64,000 nucleotides of DNA from Dactylorhiza incarnata (Eukaryota; Streptophyta; Magnoliopsida; Asparagales; Orchidaceae), in contig JAWHQI010000327.1 in assembly GCA_033032865.1 (NCBI GenBank), positions 1,946,501-2,010,500 on the forward strand, read 5' to 3'. The notes under the pieces are model-generated. The model had not been told where the DNA came from. It saw only the letters and a list, made by a program, of their open reading frames with translations, and made no database searches. Each line of letters begins with the position of its first letter. Position 1 is the first letter of the stretch. Below, in pieces: positions 43,185-55,392 of the stretch. A program made the position numbers and the translations under genes.

Positions 43185-44375
43185 TGTTGGATCTTACGGC
43201 GCCCTTAGAGGGGGGTGAATAAGGGAATAAAAATTCTTTTTATAATTTTACGATAATTACTAAATTGTTTTATGATGAAAGAAATTGAAATAAACAATTT
43301 AGATTTAGAATTGAAAACTTATAACACAATATAATAGAGATTGCGCCAAATGAGAGAAATCAAGTAAACACAAATAGAGACATGATTATATTATATGAAA
43401 AGGTGTTTACAAAAATTGATTTCAATATCGCTTGAAATCGGAGGCGACAAATATGTAAATAATTTTTCCTTTTCTATACCGACTCGTATCCCCATGAACC
43501 GGTTGGCTTTAGCCTATCCTTCCCTGGATAAGGCCTCAAGCCGCTCTAGCCAATCCTTCCCCGGATATGGCCTCGAGCCCCCTAGATCTAATCACCTAGA
43601 ACTAGTCGCCAACACAAGGCGAATTTCCCCCAAGCCACACAAGGACTTGACACCGCACACAAGACGATGATTTACCCTAGACCACACAAGGATCTAACAC
43701 CACACACAAGGTGATGATTTCCCCTAAGCCTCACACGGACTTAGACACCGCACACACGACGATTTCTCTAAACGGTTACAAAAAGATATGGAATGGAAAT
43801 AATGAAAATAATAATAAAACTCCTTATATGAGATATCTGGAGTTGAGGATGAAGGATCGCTGTAGTATAAACGAGGTCGAAGCGATCGTCCTTCGGATGT
43901 AGCGTGACGTAGTCCTCCTCCAGAATTCTCCTTTAACCTTTTTGTGGGAGATCCATCTTCGGCAGCATAACAACACTGGAATTTGTAGCACAAGCAACCT
44001 CTCTAAGATGGATGATAAAAATGATCGAAGTTGGCTTCAATTTATAGACCTTGGAGCTAGCGCCTGCGGTAGTACTTAGCGCCTGCGGTATCGTTCGTAT
44101 GGAGCGGTTGCGAAACCGTCGGCTGCGTGGCGCTGTGCACGATCTTGAGCTAGCCCCCGGCGTTAGCGCTAGCGCTGGCGGTAGCGCTAGCGCCTGCGTT
44201 ATCGTCTAGCGCTGGCGGTAGTGCTCCATTCAGAAAGTTTGATTCCACGCTGCCTTCTACCTATGAAGTATTGCACCTATAGTTCCTGCACACTATAAAC
44301 ACACTACAAGCAGTATCAAATACAATATGAGATTTGTTATTCTCAAACAAAGGGATGTGACACACATGTCCAACA
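43185..44375 (-). mobile_element. 3' LTR of the gag-only element
   Basis: TGTTGG...CCAACA ends. The minus TATA box (TCTATAAATTG) is near 44045. The LTR contains a cluster of TAGCGCTAGCG/GCCTGCGGTAGCG motifs at 44050-44225, upstream of that TATA in the sense direction. Confidence 0.9.
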
Positions 44376-47300
44376 ATCTCCCCCTTTTGATAATAACAAA
44401 TCCTCTAAGCAAGAAATCAACAATAGTGTTTATAGATAAGATAAGAAAGATAAAAGAGCAACTTTAGTAAATGATATGCATGATAATGTGCATACTCCCC
44501 CTATCTTAATGCTCCCCCTACATAAATGCAATTTATGTGTTACTCCCCCTAAATGATAGATTTCATGAATTAGTCTCCCCTTATTTATCTATATTTCTCT
44601 ATATATAGATTTCTTCAATTAATCTCCCCCTTTTGGTATTATCAAAAGAAGGTGGGGTGAGGGTAGTAAGGAGGCATTCTTTAGGCTAGTTATAAATCAT
44701 GATCGAGCTTTTGTAATATATGAAATGATAAAGAGTTTAAGCATAACGTATATAAGAGATTTCAAATATAAAGATAAGAGTTGCAAGCAAGCGGAAGATT
44801 ATAATAAACATCTTTTTGTAGGCATGAAAAGCATAAGTAAAAATATGAGTTTTAGTTCAAAATTGAAAGATGTTTTAACCTTTTTGAAATCTCTAAGTTT
44901 TTCATAAAAATACCAAGCATGAAATGAACATATCAAAGAGAGATTATACTACAATGTTACTTAATTCTAAATTCAAGACATACCAAAACATTGTAGAGAT
45001 CATGCTAGGTTATCTAGTGCATTTCTTTATATAAAGAGTAGTATAGATAAAACATTAGAATCCAATACTCATGAGAAGAAGTGTTATGAAAGATAATGAT
45101 GTGCACATAAGTGTATTTTGGGCAATGTTAACAATTGATTTAAATCATCAAAATACAAGACATATGTAAAGTAAAGTGCACTATAAAACACAAGTAAATT
45201 ACTTTCACACACTTTTAATGCACATAATTTTTTTTAACAAAGTGGTGTAATAACTAAGGTTTGCACAAGACACTTTACTATTCTTTCCAAGGTGCTCAAC
45301 TTCACAATGCTTATGAAGACTTATCAGGAGGTTCAAGTAGTGCTTGGTGGAGTTATATTCGTCTACATATATAATTTTTTTGTTCATATTTGTGAGACAA
45401 CATTCTTCGAATACACTTGTTTTGCAAACCCATTTTTTAACTTTAACCACTTTTCTAAATTTCATAAGTGCAATTCAAATGTAGTGTATGCAATAAACTT
45501 ATGCAAGTTTTAATTCATTGTACAAATACAATACACAAGCAAGCATTTTTAGATTTAGACACACATGTTGATTACCAAAATAAGTGAGTGAAATATATCA
45601 TTATCAATCATAAAACCTTTACTCATACTTAGAGGCATGCTAAGCTTGGTTCTACACATTTTGCAATACAATTGATGCACTTTAAATAGATATATCAAAG
45701 CATGATAAGCAAAACAATGTTCATAGTAATTTGAAAGAATATGTTTTAACATTGTAAATAATTCTAAATAATAGAAATCACACATGCTTGATATTAACAA
45801 TAAAGATCATACAGTTTTTGTTTTGTTTTGAATATGATAAGCATGATGAATTCCTTGAAACATAAATTTGAAATCCGTCTGTCCGTCATTCGTCGAGACT
45901 TCACGTGAACATTCGACGAATTGACTTAGCCATCGTCGAAACTACACGTGAACATTCGACGAATTGACTTAGCCATTGAAAAATACTGACCAAAGCTTGA
46001 AAACTGTCTTCTATTTTCATTCGTCGGAATTCGTCGGGAGTTCTCGAGAACATTCGACGAATTGACTTAGCCGCACATTTTCCTTCACAAGCCTGCCTTT
46101 TTGACTTCTGTCTGCGTTCGTCGGAATTCGTCGGGAGTTCTCGAGAACATTCGACGAATAGACTTAGCCGCATAAATTTCTTCTTTAAACTAGAAATTTG
46201 GCTTCTGTCTGGATTCGTCGAGATTCATCGGAACGTCACGAGACATCTCGACGAATTGACTTAGCAAAAATTTCTTTTCTTCTGAAAACCTGCTCCACTC
46301 CTCAAGTATTTTTTTGTTTTGAATTTTTTTTTTAATTAAAAACAGAAAAATCACACAAACATATTTTTGTATTTTGAATTTTTGTAGTTGATTTTTCATA
46401 ATATAAATAAAATGAAAATAATAAATGTCAGAAATTCAAAAACAAATTAGTACATATAAACTAACATATTTTTAAGGATATTTAGAAATTTTAAAAATCA
46501 GAAAATTCACAAACCCACGCTAACGCCGGCGCTAGTGATAGTGTGCAAACAGTACGTGATTTTTTGAGAATTTTAAATTTTTGATTTTTGATATTTATTA
46601 AGTGTCCTTAGAGTAGTTCCATGCTGAAATTTCAGAATTTTTGGAGATCTCTAGGTGGATCAAATTTGCATGAAACTTTGGCTTTTTCAAATTCTTGTGT
46701 TTTTCAAAAACATTTAATCATGAAAAGATAAATTATGAAGACACAAGAGGACATTTTTTATTAAATAACCCAAAATATGCATGATTTAAGTAATAAATGA
46801 ATAAAAATGTTCATGCAGTGAGTAATATAAGTATGTCCTAAGATTAAAGACTATCCGGACTAAATGTCTACACCCTAGCCCCGTACTAAGTGACGGATGG
46901 GCATAAGGAGCTGCATGCATGCCGTAGGTTGGGGTGTTAGTCCCATATGCACACATTAGAGAACACTCAACCTAGCACTCTTTCCCCTAGTGCCTCGCAA
47001 GGCCCCACTGGAACCCTCCCCGGTTAAGGACAAGACATGACTTAGAGGTTAGGTCTCTAATGCATACAACCCTACGCCCCCGCTATTGTGAGATATGAAG
47101 TCAAAGGTGAATAATCTTTGGACAACCTAAGCTTTTTAAACTATGGGTTGATTTATAAACTATGGGTTTTGTTTAATGTGATGAGTTATAAAGCCGCATA
47201 GTTTTTCTACTTTTATGAGATGACGATATGTGATAACTAGCACAATTACTAATATTCAATAAGTGATAAAGCTAGTATGATGAGTTTTGGGTTTAATGTC

Positions 47301-48991
47301 ATGTCATAAGATTAATATTAATATTGCATGTATTCCAAAATAGAATTTTAAGTGATAGATCTAGAATAGAGTGATGATTAAGTTTGATGTATCACTATTA
47401 TTCCTAGGTTGGTTCTAGAATCTATATATATGTGAGATACATGCAATCAATATCAAAGCATATCCATACACCAACTAATGTAAAGAAAGCAATATTCATA
47501 TTTTATCATAAGATTCATAATTCTTATTATTGATTTGAGATATTTCTTGATAGAATATGAATTATGATTTATGATTATAGAGAATTTTGCATAGAATATA
47601 TGTTAGATCATCATGATGTATGTGATTTCTATTCTTTCTAACTTATGACAATATGATTTGGTGAATTTCTTTTGAATAAGCTTGTTTGATTTTTAAGTCT
47701 AGAAAATGATGATCATGTAATCATATTAAAGACAAAGATCACATATAAAGTGTTTTGAAATTTATAATAAAATTTGCATTCAATAATTGAATCTATTGAT
47801 CTTTGGTTTTGCATGATAATATATGATTTATGATACAATATTCATATATATTCTAATGATTAATCCATAACCTATGTGTTTGTTGGAATTTTAGTATTCT
47901 ATATAATTTCAAATCACATAGTTATCATGATATTTTAATAACATTGTAAATGTTATACCTAGCATATAAATTTAAGCATAAACCAAGAAGAGATGCTAGG
48001 ATGATGAGTTTGAATGCAATGTTATTACATAGGATTAATGGAGATTATGTTGCATGTAATATGAGAAGTTTTCAAATTAATTTTCTTTAGACCTAGAATG
48101 AAATGATTAAACTTTTGATTTGATCTTAATGATACAAGATGATTCTAAGGTCTAAATTACATGCAAACATTGGTGACACACATCACACACATAATATCTA
48201 AATTAATATATGAAATAATTATAATAAGGATAGCATGTGATGAAAAATCCATAAACACAGAAATTTCCAAATCAAGCAAACTAAGATAGCTTTTAAAATG
48301 GAGTTGAAATTGGGCAAGTTGACAACACCAAAAGAACTCAAATGAGCAAGCCTAGTTTGCCGTTGTATGGAGATTTTTGTGCTCTTTCCGAAAATATATT
48401 AAACGCGAAAATCGGACGAGCGGATCAAAAGATATGGATGTTTGAAGTTTTGATCGTAAACTCGCATTTTTTTAAAGATTAAACATGCGTTTAGATGAAT
48501 TTTTGTTTTCAATTTTTCTAGATAATATACTTCATTATAAGGGCTATCATATGTAGCAAACAAAAATAGAAAAGAAAAAATGTTGCACATTTTAATTTTT
48601 AGCTTAAGCCCTTTAATAAACAATTTAAATCCATTCATTAAAATAATTTCATTAGTCTTGATAATAATTTCAATATTCAATTTATGATGATAATTCAAGA
48701 CATTTATGGGTAAAGGATTTAAAAGGATAAAGAACAATCAAACATGAGAGATAGATCACTTTCAAAAAAAATATGACTTAATGTTCAATTTTAATTCAAA
48801 TTTGATTTGATAAACATTATGCTTAATATATGAAAGTCATATTTCATGATATATATAAAGTGATCATAGCATGTTTGTTCAAAAAATAATAATAAAAAAT
48901 AAACAAAAGAAAAGAGACAATAAACATATCATGAAGTAGAGTAGTGATATTTCATTTTCATTTGTTTCTACTTCATGCAAATGATTGGATA
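44376..48991 (-). other. AT-rich non-coding interior of the gag-only element
   Basis: No pol domain in any frame. Contents: six GGGGGAG-type purine tracts on minus (44378-44640), five palindromic TTCGTCG...CGACGAA repeats (45885-46265), a GC-richer island (46850-47100), and a diverged pair of about 200-bp direct repeats (47270-47470 and 47995-48195). Confidence 0.7.
45885..46265. repeat. five repeats with nested palindromes
   Basis: CATTCGACGAATTGACTTAG or a close variant occurs five times (near 45910, 45952, 46050, 46147 and 46245), each time opposite an upstream ATTCGTCG. Two copies have a perfect 12-bp palindrome GTTCTCGAGAAC between the arms. Each unit could fold into a hairpin. Confidence 0.85.
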
Positions 48992-50593
48992 CTAATGAAT
49001 GAGAGATTTAGGTGTCCAAAGGGGACCAAGTGGGATGGTTCCTTTGGGTACCCAAATACATCGTGGTGGTTTTTTAGAAGATAATGATGAATGGGCATTT
49101 TTAATTAAAGATGATACATCATTTTTCTTTATGGGTCTCCATTCATACATTGGTTGCTTATCATTTAAATTCATATTATGATTATGTGACATCTTTATAT
49201 GATTATATTTATTTGAAAAATAATTCATTTGGGATTTATGTTTATTCAAATTATTTTTCAAAATAGATTGATGTTGATAATCATAATGAATTTTATTATA
49301 GAGATTTTTTGAAAGTTTATAAGAGTGATTGTCTTTCTTAAGAAGTGATTGTTGAAAGAGTGGGTTACAATATGTTTTAAATGATTGATTCTTATTTCGA
49401 TAATTTTCATTTCCACTCTTTCTTATAGACATACTCTTATAATATGAAGGATAATATTTTATAGTTTGATTTTCATGAAAAGGAGTTTTTAAATTTGAGT
49501 CATGATTGAAAATATATTGAGACTTATAATAATGACTCTTAAGAATTTTGTGAGGATCATAATTCTTTTTGAAACTAAACTCCTTTTGATTTAATGTGTG
49601 AAAATGGTCCTTTTTAGAAATGATTTTGTAAGTTAATTTATCCTTGTTATTCAAAATCTTATGATGAAATTCATTACATGACATTTGAAATTTTTCAACA
49701 AAAGATTTTAATTGTATTAACTTACAAGTTAAAACATCATTTTCAACTATCAATTTTTCATTATGTTCTTTAAAAACTAAGAGCCCTTTTTCAATTTCCT
49801 TGAATTTTTCTTTTAATAAATTGTAATCTAAACAAGGAATATGAATTTTACCCAAAGAGCATGAAAGAGAATTTAACACATCAATATTAGATTCTACTTT
49901 AGCATTTGCTTTTAAAGTTTTATTTTCTAAACGCAATTTGGAATTAGCATGTTTCAACTTTGAAATTTTACGTTTAGTAAATTTAAGCACACGAAATGTA
50001 GAAATAGAATTTGTTACAAAAAGAGAGGATTTAGATTTTCTTACCTTGCTATAATTTCCATTTTCTCTTTTGCTTGATGTTTGGTCATCAAATGAGTCCA
50101 ATATTGTGACGTTGTATTCTTCTTCCTCCAAACATAAGTCCTCATCGATTTCTTCTCTTGGATCCATAAGGAATTCCTTGTCTATTTCTTCTCTTGGATC
50201 CATAAGGAATTCCTCGTCGATTTCTTCTCTTGGATCCATAAGGAATTCCTCTTGTTCATCATCTGTAGAAGGAAGACTATAAGTATTCTCAAGAAATTTT
50301 CAAACTTCATAAGCAGTAGGAAGTGTATAAATAAGTTTAAAAATATTTTGATCTAATGCACAATATAGACTATTCATAGATTTGGCATTTACAAACATTT
50401 CATTTTTATTTAAAATACATGGGGGTATTTTAATAGTAATATTCCATACTTCCATATCCAAAGATTTAAGAAATTTTTCAATAAGAGTTTTCCACCCATT
50501 ATAATTTTTACCTTCAAATAAAGGTGGTGCTAAAGATTTTTCATTTATAAGAAAATTTCCCTTACTAGTAGAAGCGAGATCATGAGACGCCGT
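48992..50593 (-). pseudogene. gag-like protein of the gag-only copia-type element
   Basis: Compared with the sister copy at 63316, the start codon at 50591-50593 is ACG instead of ATG, and a TGA at 50300-50302 stands where W is expected. Otherwise the frame is open for about 530 codons. N-terminal region: SLAPPLFEGKNYNGWKTLIE, a UBN2-like gag start. Three tandem 12-residue copies of EFLMDPREEIDE follow, then a Lys/Leu coiled coil (ISKLKHANSKLRLENKTLKA) and a basic Asn/His/Lys/Tyr-rich region. The end reads RCIWVPKGTIPLGPLWTPK, a motif found just before pol in related copia elements. No CCHC knuckle is visible. Confidence 0.8.
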
Positions 50594-50624
50594 TATTCCT
50601 GGTGGTTAAACCGATTTGGAATAA

Positions 50625-50641
50625 TCTACCTCTGATACCAC
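50625..50641 (-). other. primer binding site of the gag-only element
   Basis: AGTGGTATCAGAGGTAG on minus, next to the 5' LTR; initiator-Met tRNA type. Confidence 0.85.
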
Positions 50642-50642
50642 T

Positions 50643-51834
50643 TGTTGGATCTTACGGCGCCCTTAGAGGGTGGGTGAATAAAGGAATAAAAATTCTTTTT
50701 ATAATTTTACGATAATTACTAAATTGTTTTATGATGAAAGAGATTGAAATAAACAATTTAGATTTAGAATTGAAAACTTATAAAACAATATAATAGAGAT
50801 TGCGCCAAATGAGAGAAATCAAGTAAACACAAATAGAGACATGATTATATTATATGAAAAGGTGTTTACAAAAATTGATTTCAATATCGCTTGAAATCGG
50901 AGGCGACAAATATGTAAATAATTTTTCCTTTTCTATACCGACTTGTATCCCCACGAATCGGTTGGCTTTAGCCTATCCTTCCCCGGATAAGGCCTCAAGC
51001 CGCTCTAGCCAATCCTTCCCCGGATATGGCCTCGAGCCCCCTAGATCTAATCACCTAGAACTAGTCGTCAACACAAGGCGAATTTCCCCCAAGCCACACA
51101 AGAACTTGACACCTCACACAAGACGATGATTTACCATAGACCCCATAAGGATCTAACACCACACACAAGGTGATGATTTCCCCTAAGCCTCACACGGACT
51201 TAGACACCGCACACACGGCGATTTCTCTAAACGGTTACAAAAAGATATGGAATGGAAATAATGAAAATAATAATAAAACTCCCTATATGAGATCTCTAGA
51301 GTTGAGGATGAAGGATCACTATAGTATAAGCGAGGTCGAAGCGATCGTCCTTCGGATGTAGCGTGATGTAGTCCTCCTCCAGAATTCTCCTTTAAGCTTT
51401 TTGTGGGAGATCCATCTTCGGCAGCATAACAACACTGGAATTTGTAGCACAAGCAACCTCTCTAGGATGGATGATAAAAATGATCGAAGTTGGCTTCAAT
51501 TTATAGACCTTGGAGCTAGCGCCTGCGGTAGTACTTAGCGCCTGCGGTATCGTTCGTGTGGAGCGGTTGCGAAACCGTCGGCTGCGTGGCGATGTGCACG
51601 ATCTTGAGCTAGCGCCTAGCGTTAGCGCTAGCGCTGGCGGTAGCGCTAGCGCCTGTCTTATCGTCTAGCGCTGGCGGTAGTGCTCCATTCAGAAAGTTTG
51701 ATTCCATGCTGTCTTCTACCTATGGAGTATTGCACCTATAGTTCCTGCACACTATAAACATACTACAAGCAATATCAAATACAATATGGGATTTGTTATT
51801 CTCAAACAAAGGGATGTGACACACATGTCCAACA
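50643..51834 (-). mobile_element. 5' LTR of the gag-only element
   Basis: Differs from 43185-44375 by only scattered point changes, so the insertion is fairly recent. Confidence 0.9.
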
Positions 51835-52168
51835 TCTTCCACACTCTTGGGAGATGGTTAGAGTTTCTCTAATTAACTCCTCTCCCCGGGGCATCATTAT
51901 AATGGAGATTGCCACATGTGGCATCCTGAACAAAGAGGTGAGAAGAAAGTCTCAAGGGATATCAGGCTCTTCTTCACGAGCTGACATCCTCTACACTAAG
52001 CCCAGTGGAAGAGCCAGGAGCAAGAGTAGAGAAAGGAAGAGCGAGAGGGGACAAAGCAGGGAGAAGTCCAAGTCACGTAATCAAAATATGGAGTGTCACT
52101 ATTGCAATAAGAAGGGGCATATTCAGAAGTTCTATTATTCTCTGAAGAATGACGAAAGGAAGAAATGA
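51835..52168 (+). pseudogene. copia gag, 3' half with zinc knuckle
   Basis: Continues the gag broken at 43184. It reads SWEMVRVSLIN, a basic Arg/Ser-rich stretch (RSKSRERKSERGQS), then the knuckle CHYCNKKGHIQKFY near 52095-52140. The fourth zinc ligand (Cys) is replaced by Tyr. Confidence 0.85.
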
Positions 52169-52590
52169 GTGGCTACTGATGATATGAAGGAGAGTCACAC
52201 TGCAACCATTATATCTAAAGAGGATGATGTCATCATTGTTGGAGATGATGTCACAGCTGCACTCTCATGCGATGACCGAAGCTGGATTATTGATTCAGGG
52301 GCTTCTGCACATGTCTCCCACAACATGGAGCTCTTTACCACCTACACTACTCACGATTGTGGGGTGCTTAGGATGGTAATGGTGACACATCTAAAGTAAT
52401 CGAAAGAGGAGATATGCACCTGAAGACAAGCACTGGAGGATTGATGATCCTAAGAGATGTGCGGCATATACCTGACATCCGCTTCAACCTAGTTTCAGTT
52501 GGAAAGCTAGGTGATGAAGGACACTTACATGTCTTTGGTGGAGATTTTTGGAAGTTAATCAAGGGGTCGCTGGTAGTGGCCAGAGCTTAT
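52169..52590 (+). pseudogene. copia protease
   Basis: The active-site loop WIIDSGASAHVSHN near 52283-52325 is intact. A frameshift near 52370 moves the rest (IPDIRFNLVSVGKLGDEG) to the frame of 52414-52737. Confidence 0.88.
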
Positions 52591-52599
52591 AGAGACACT

Positions 52600-53600
52600 G
52601 GCCTATACTACATAGAGGGGAGTCCTGAAGCTGCTCAGGCCAACACCGTTAGAGATGGGACATCCACATCCCTATGGCATAGGAGACTGAGCACATTTGC
52701 CAGAAGGGTCTGGGATGTCTCTCCCGAAAGAAGATGATCTCTGATCTATTTGTGGATCAGTTAGAGAGATGCAACCATTGCATGGATGGGAAATAGAATA
52801 GAGTATCATTCCAGAGTCACACTTCCACCAGAAGATCCGAGCCACTAGAGCTCGTACATACTGATGTTTGCGGGCCACTGAAGGTCCAGAAGAGAGGAGG
52901 AGCATCTTACTTCATGACGTTCATTGATGACTATTCGAGAAAACTTTGGGTCTATGCTATTAAGACCAAAGATAAGGTTCTCGACACTTTTCGGAGATTC
53001 CACGTTGAGGTGGAGAGGAAATATGGGAAGAAGTTAAAGTGCATCAGGTCCGACAATGGGGAGAGTATATTGGTCCCTTTGATGAGTATTGTAGAGAGCA
53101 AGGGATCAGACATGAAAAGACTCCGCCCAAGACGTCGCAGCTGAATGGCGTAGCTGAAAGAATGAAAAGGACCTTGATGGAGAGGGTGAGGTGCATGCTA
53201 TCTGAGTCAAATCTACCTAGCATATTTTGGGGCGAGGCTTTATACACAGCTGCACACGTCATCAACCTATCTCCCAGTTATGCATTACAGGAGGACGTTC
53301 TTGATAGGGTCTGGTATGGGAAGGACCCTTCATATAGTCACTTGAGGGTCTTCAGTTGCAAAGCCTTTGTGCACGTCCCTCAGGACGAGAGATACAAGTT
53401 AGATTCCAAGACCCATCGCTGCATATTTTTTGGATATGGATGCAACGACGAGTTTGGATACAAGTTCTTTGACCCGGTTGAGAAGAAGCTTGTACACAGT
53501 CGCGACGCCATATTTTATAAGGATCAGACTGTGGTTGATCCTGAGAAGACTGAGAAGGTTGACTCTCACACTGATAGAGTGTCTCCTATTTATTAGAGGT
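52600..53600 (+). pseudogene. copia integrase
   Basis: Starts with LWHRRL (52672), then a frameshift. The core has VHTDVCGP (about 52855), FIDDYSRKLWVYAIK (52920), IRSDNGE (about 53045) and NGVAERMKRTLMERV (about 53145), so the D, D and E positions are present. A second frameshift lies between 53060 and 53080. The C-terminal part includes LRVFSCKAFVHVPQDER. Confidence 0.88.
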
Positions 53601-53819
53601 GATGATACTGAGGAGGTCGCAGAGCCTGATCTAGTACAGGGCATTGAGCCACTTCTAGACCATGAGAATACTACTGATGGCGAGCTTATATATGACATCA
53701 CTGATGATGTGCTTATACCAGCAGCTGAGCTCGCTCCACAAAGGTCTGATCAAGTCAGACAACCATCTTCGAGATTCTCTGCTACTGAATATATTTTGTT
53801 GACTGGTGCGGGGGAGCCC

Positions 53820-55375
53820 GAGTACTTTGATGAGGCGGTACAGAGCTCGGAGAAGAAAGAGTGGATGGTTGCTATGCAGGAGGAGATGAAGTCTCTGCAT
53901 GAGAACCATACTTATGAGCTGGTACGATTGCCTAAAGGCAAGAAAGCTTTGAAGAATCGATGGATTTTTAGAGTAAAGCAGGGAGACCCCTCGACACCAC
54001 TCAGATACAAGACAATATTAATGGTGAGGGGTTTAAGTCAGAAACATGGAGTTGATTTTGATGAGATCTTCTCCTGTTGTGAAGATGTCGTCTATCATGG
54101 TTATTCTTGGCCTTGCTGCAAGGCTAGACCTAGAGATTGAGCAAATGGATGTCAAGACCGCCTTTCTACATGACGATCTTGAGGAGGAGCTTTATATGGA
54201 GCAACCATAAGGTTTCATGGTGAAAGAGAAGGATAGTCTAGTCTGTCGCCCGAAGAAGAGATTATATGGCCTAAAGCAGGCCTCACGATAGTGGTACAAG
54301 ATGTTCGATGCTTTTATAGGGGAGATCGACTTCAAGAGGACCACCCTTGATCACTGCATGTTTATAAAGCAGTATGCTCCATATGATTTCATTATTTTAC
54401 TCCTTTATGTTGACAACATGCTGATAGTCGGGAGGAGCACTGCGCATTGTCGAGCTGAAGCGGCAGTTGAGCTCCACATTTGTGATGAAGAACTTGAGAG
54501 CTGTGAAGATCATCCTAGGGATGCATATTCAGAGAGATAGAGGCTCCAAAATACTTTAGTTATCACAGGAAAGATATATCAGGAAGGTGCTACAGAGATT
54601 TAGTATGGATTAGGCGAAGAAGGTGAGCACGCCGCTTGCAGCTCACTTCAGATTTGTCGATGACCAGTGCCCGAACACACCTGAGGAGAAAGAGGAGATG
54701 CAGAAGTCCCCTTATGCTTCTGCAGTTGGTAGTCTCATATACGCTATGGTGTGCACACGCCCTGATATAATGCATGGCGTTGACACTGTGCGTAGGTTTC
54801 TCTCCAATCCCGGGAGAGAACATTGGAGCGGTGTGAAATGGATTCTGAGGTACCTACATGGGACGTCAGACTTGACGTTAAGGTTTGGAGATAGTGAGCT
54901 AGAGCTACTAGGCTACACTGATGCTGATATGGCTGGAGATTTGGACTCCAGAAGATCGACCTCTGGGTACCTGATCCTATTTGCAGGGGGAGCTGTGTCG
55001 TGGCAGTCTAGACTGCAGAAGTGTATTACACTGTCGACTATGGAGGCAGAGTTTATTGTACTCACTGAGGTAGGGAAAGAACTTCTTTGGACGAAGCGTT
55101 CATCAAGGAGATGGGCCTCACTCAGGAGCACTATACACTATTATGTGACAGTTAAAGTGCGATTCATTTGGGGGAAGAACCCTACCTTCCACTCAAGATC
55201 CAAGCATATTGAGATGCAATATCATTGGATACGCGATACTCTAGAGCAGAGAGAGCTGAATTTGCAGAAGGTGCACACAGATGAAAATGGAGCAGATATG
55301 CTTATGAAAGCCGTATCGAGGGAAAAGTTTAAGCATTGTGTGAGGATCACTGGCATGGCGATCTCTTCCATATAA
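53820..55375 (+). pseudogene. copia reverse transcriptase and RNase H
   Basis: The RT begins EWMVAMQEEMKSLHENHTYELV, then WIFRVKQG and HGVDFDEIF. After a frameshift near 54070 it continues MDVKTAFLH (about 54145) and LYGLKQAS. The catalytic box reads LLYVDNMLIVG near 54405-54435: YVDN instead of YVDD, so a metal-binding Asp is lost. RNase H (54623-55375) has GYTDADMAGDLDSRRSTSGY and the STMEAEFIVL motif, and ends with SREKFKHC. Confidence 0.9.
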
Positions 55376-55392
55376 GAGCAAAGGGGATAAAT

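Larger units (their letters stand above)
43185..51834 (-). mobile_element. gag-only copia-type LTR retrotransposon, complete and nested
   Basis: LTRs 43185-44375 and 50643-51834 are nearly identical and flanked by a perfect 5-bp duplication TCTTC (43180-43184, 51835-51839). Orientation is minus: the primer site AGTGGTATCAGAGGTAG abuts the right LTR and a purine tract (AAAAGGGGGAGA on minus) abuts the left one. The interior encodes one gag-like protein followed by about 4.6 kb of AT-rich DNA without pol. It is therefore non-autonomous. A related copy on plus begins at 62093. Confidence 0.9.

Noticed and set aside
45901..46399. Minus-strand ORFs over the palindromic repeats
   Set aside because: They repeat FVECSR-like words dictated by the DNA repeat, without start context or domain.
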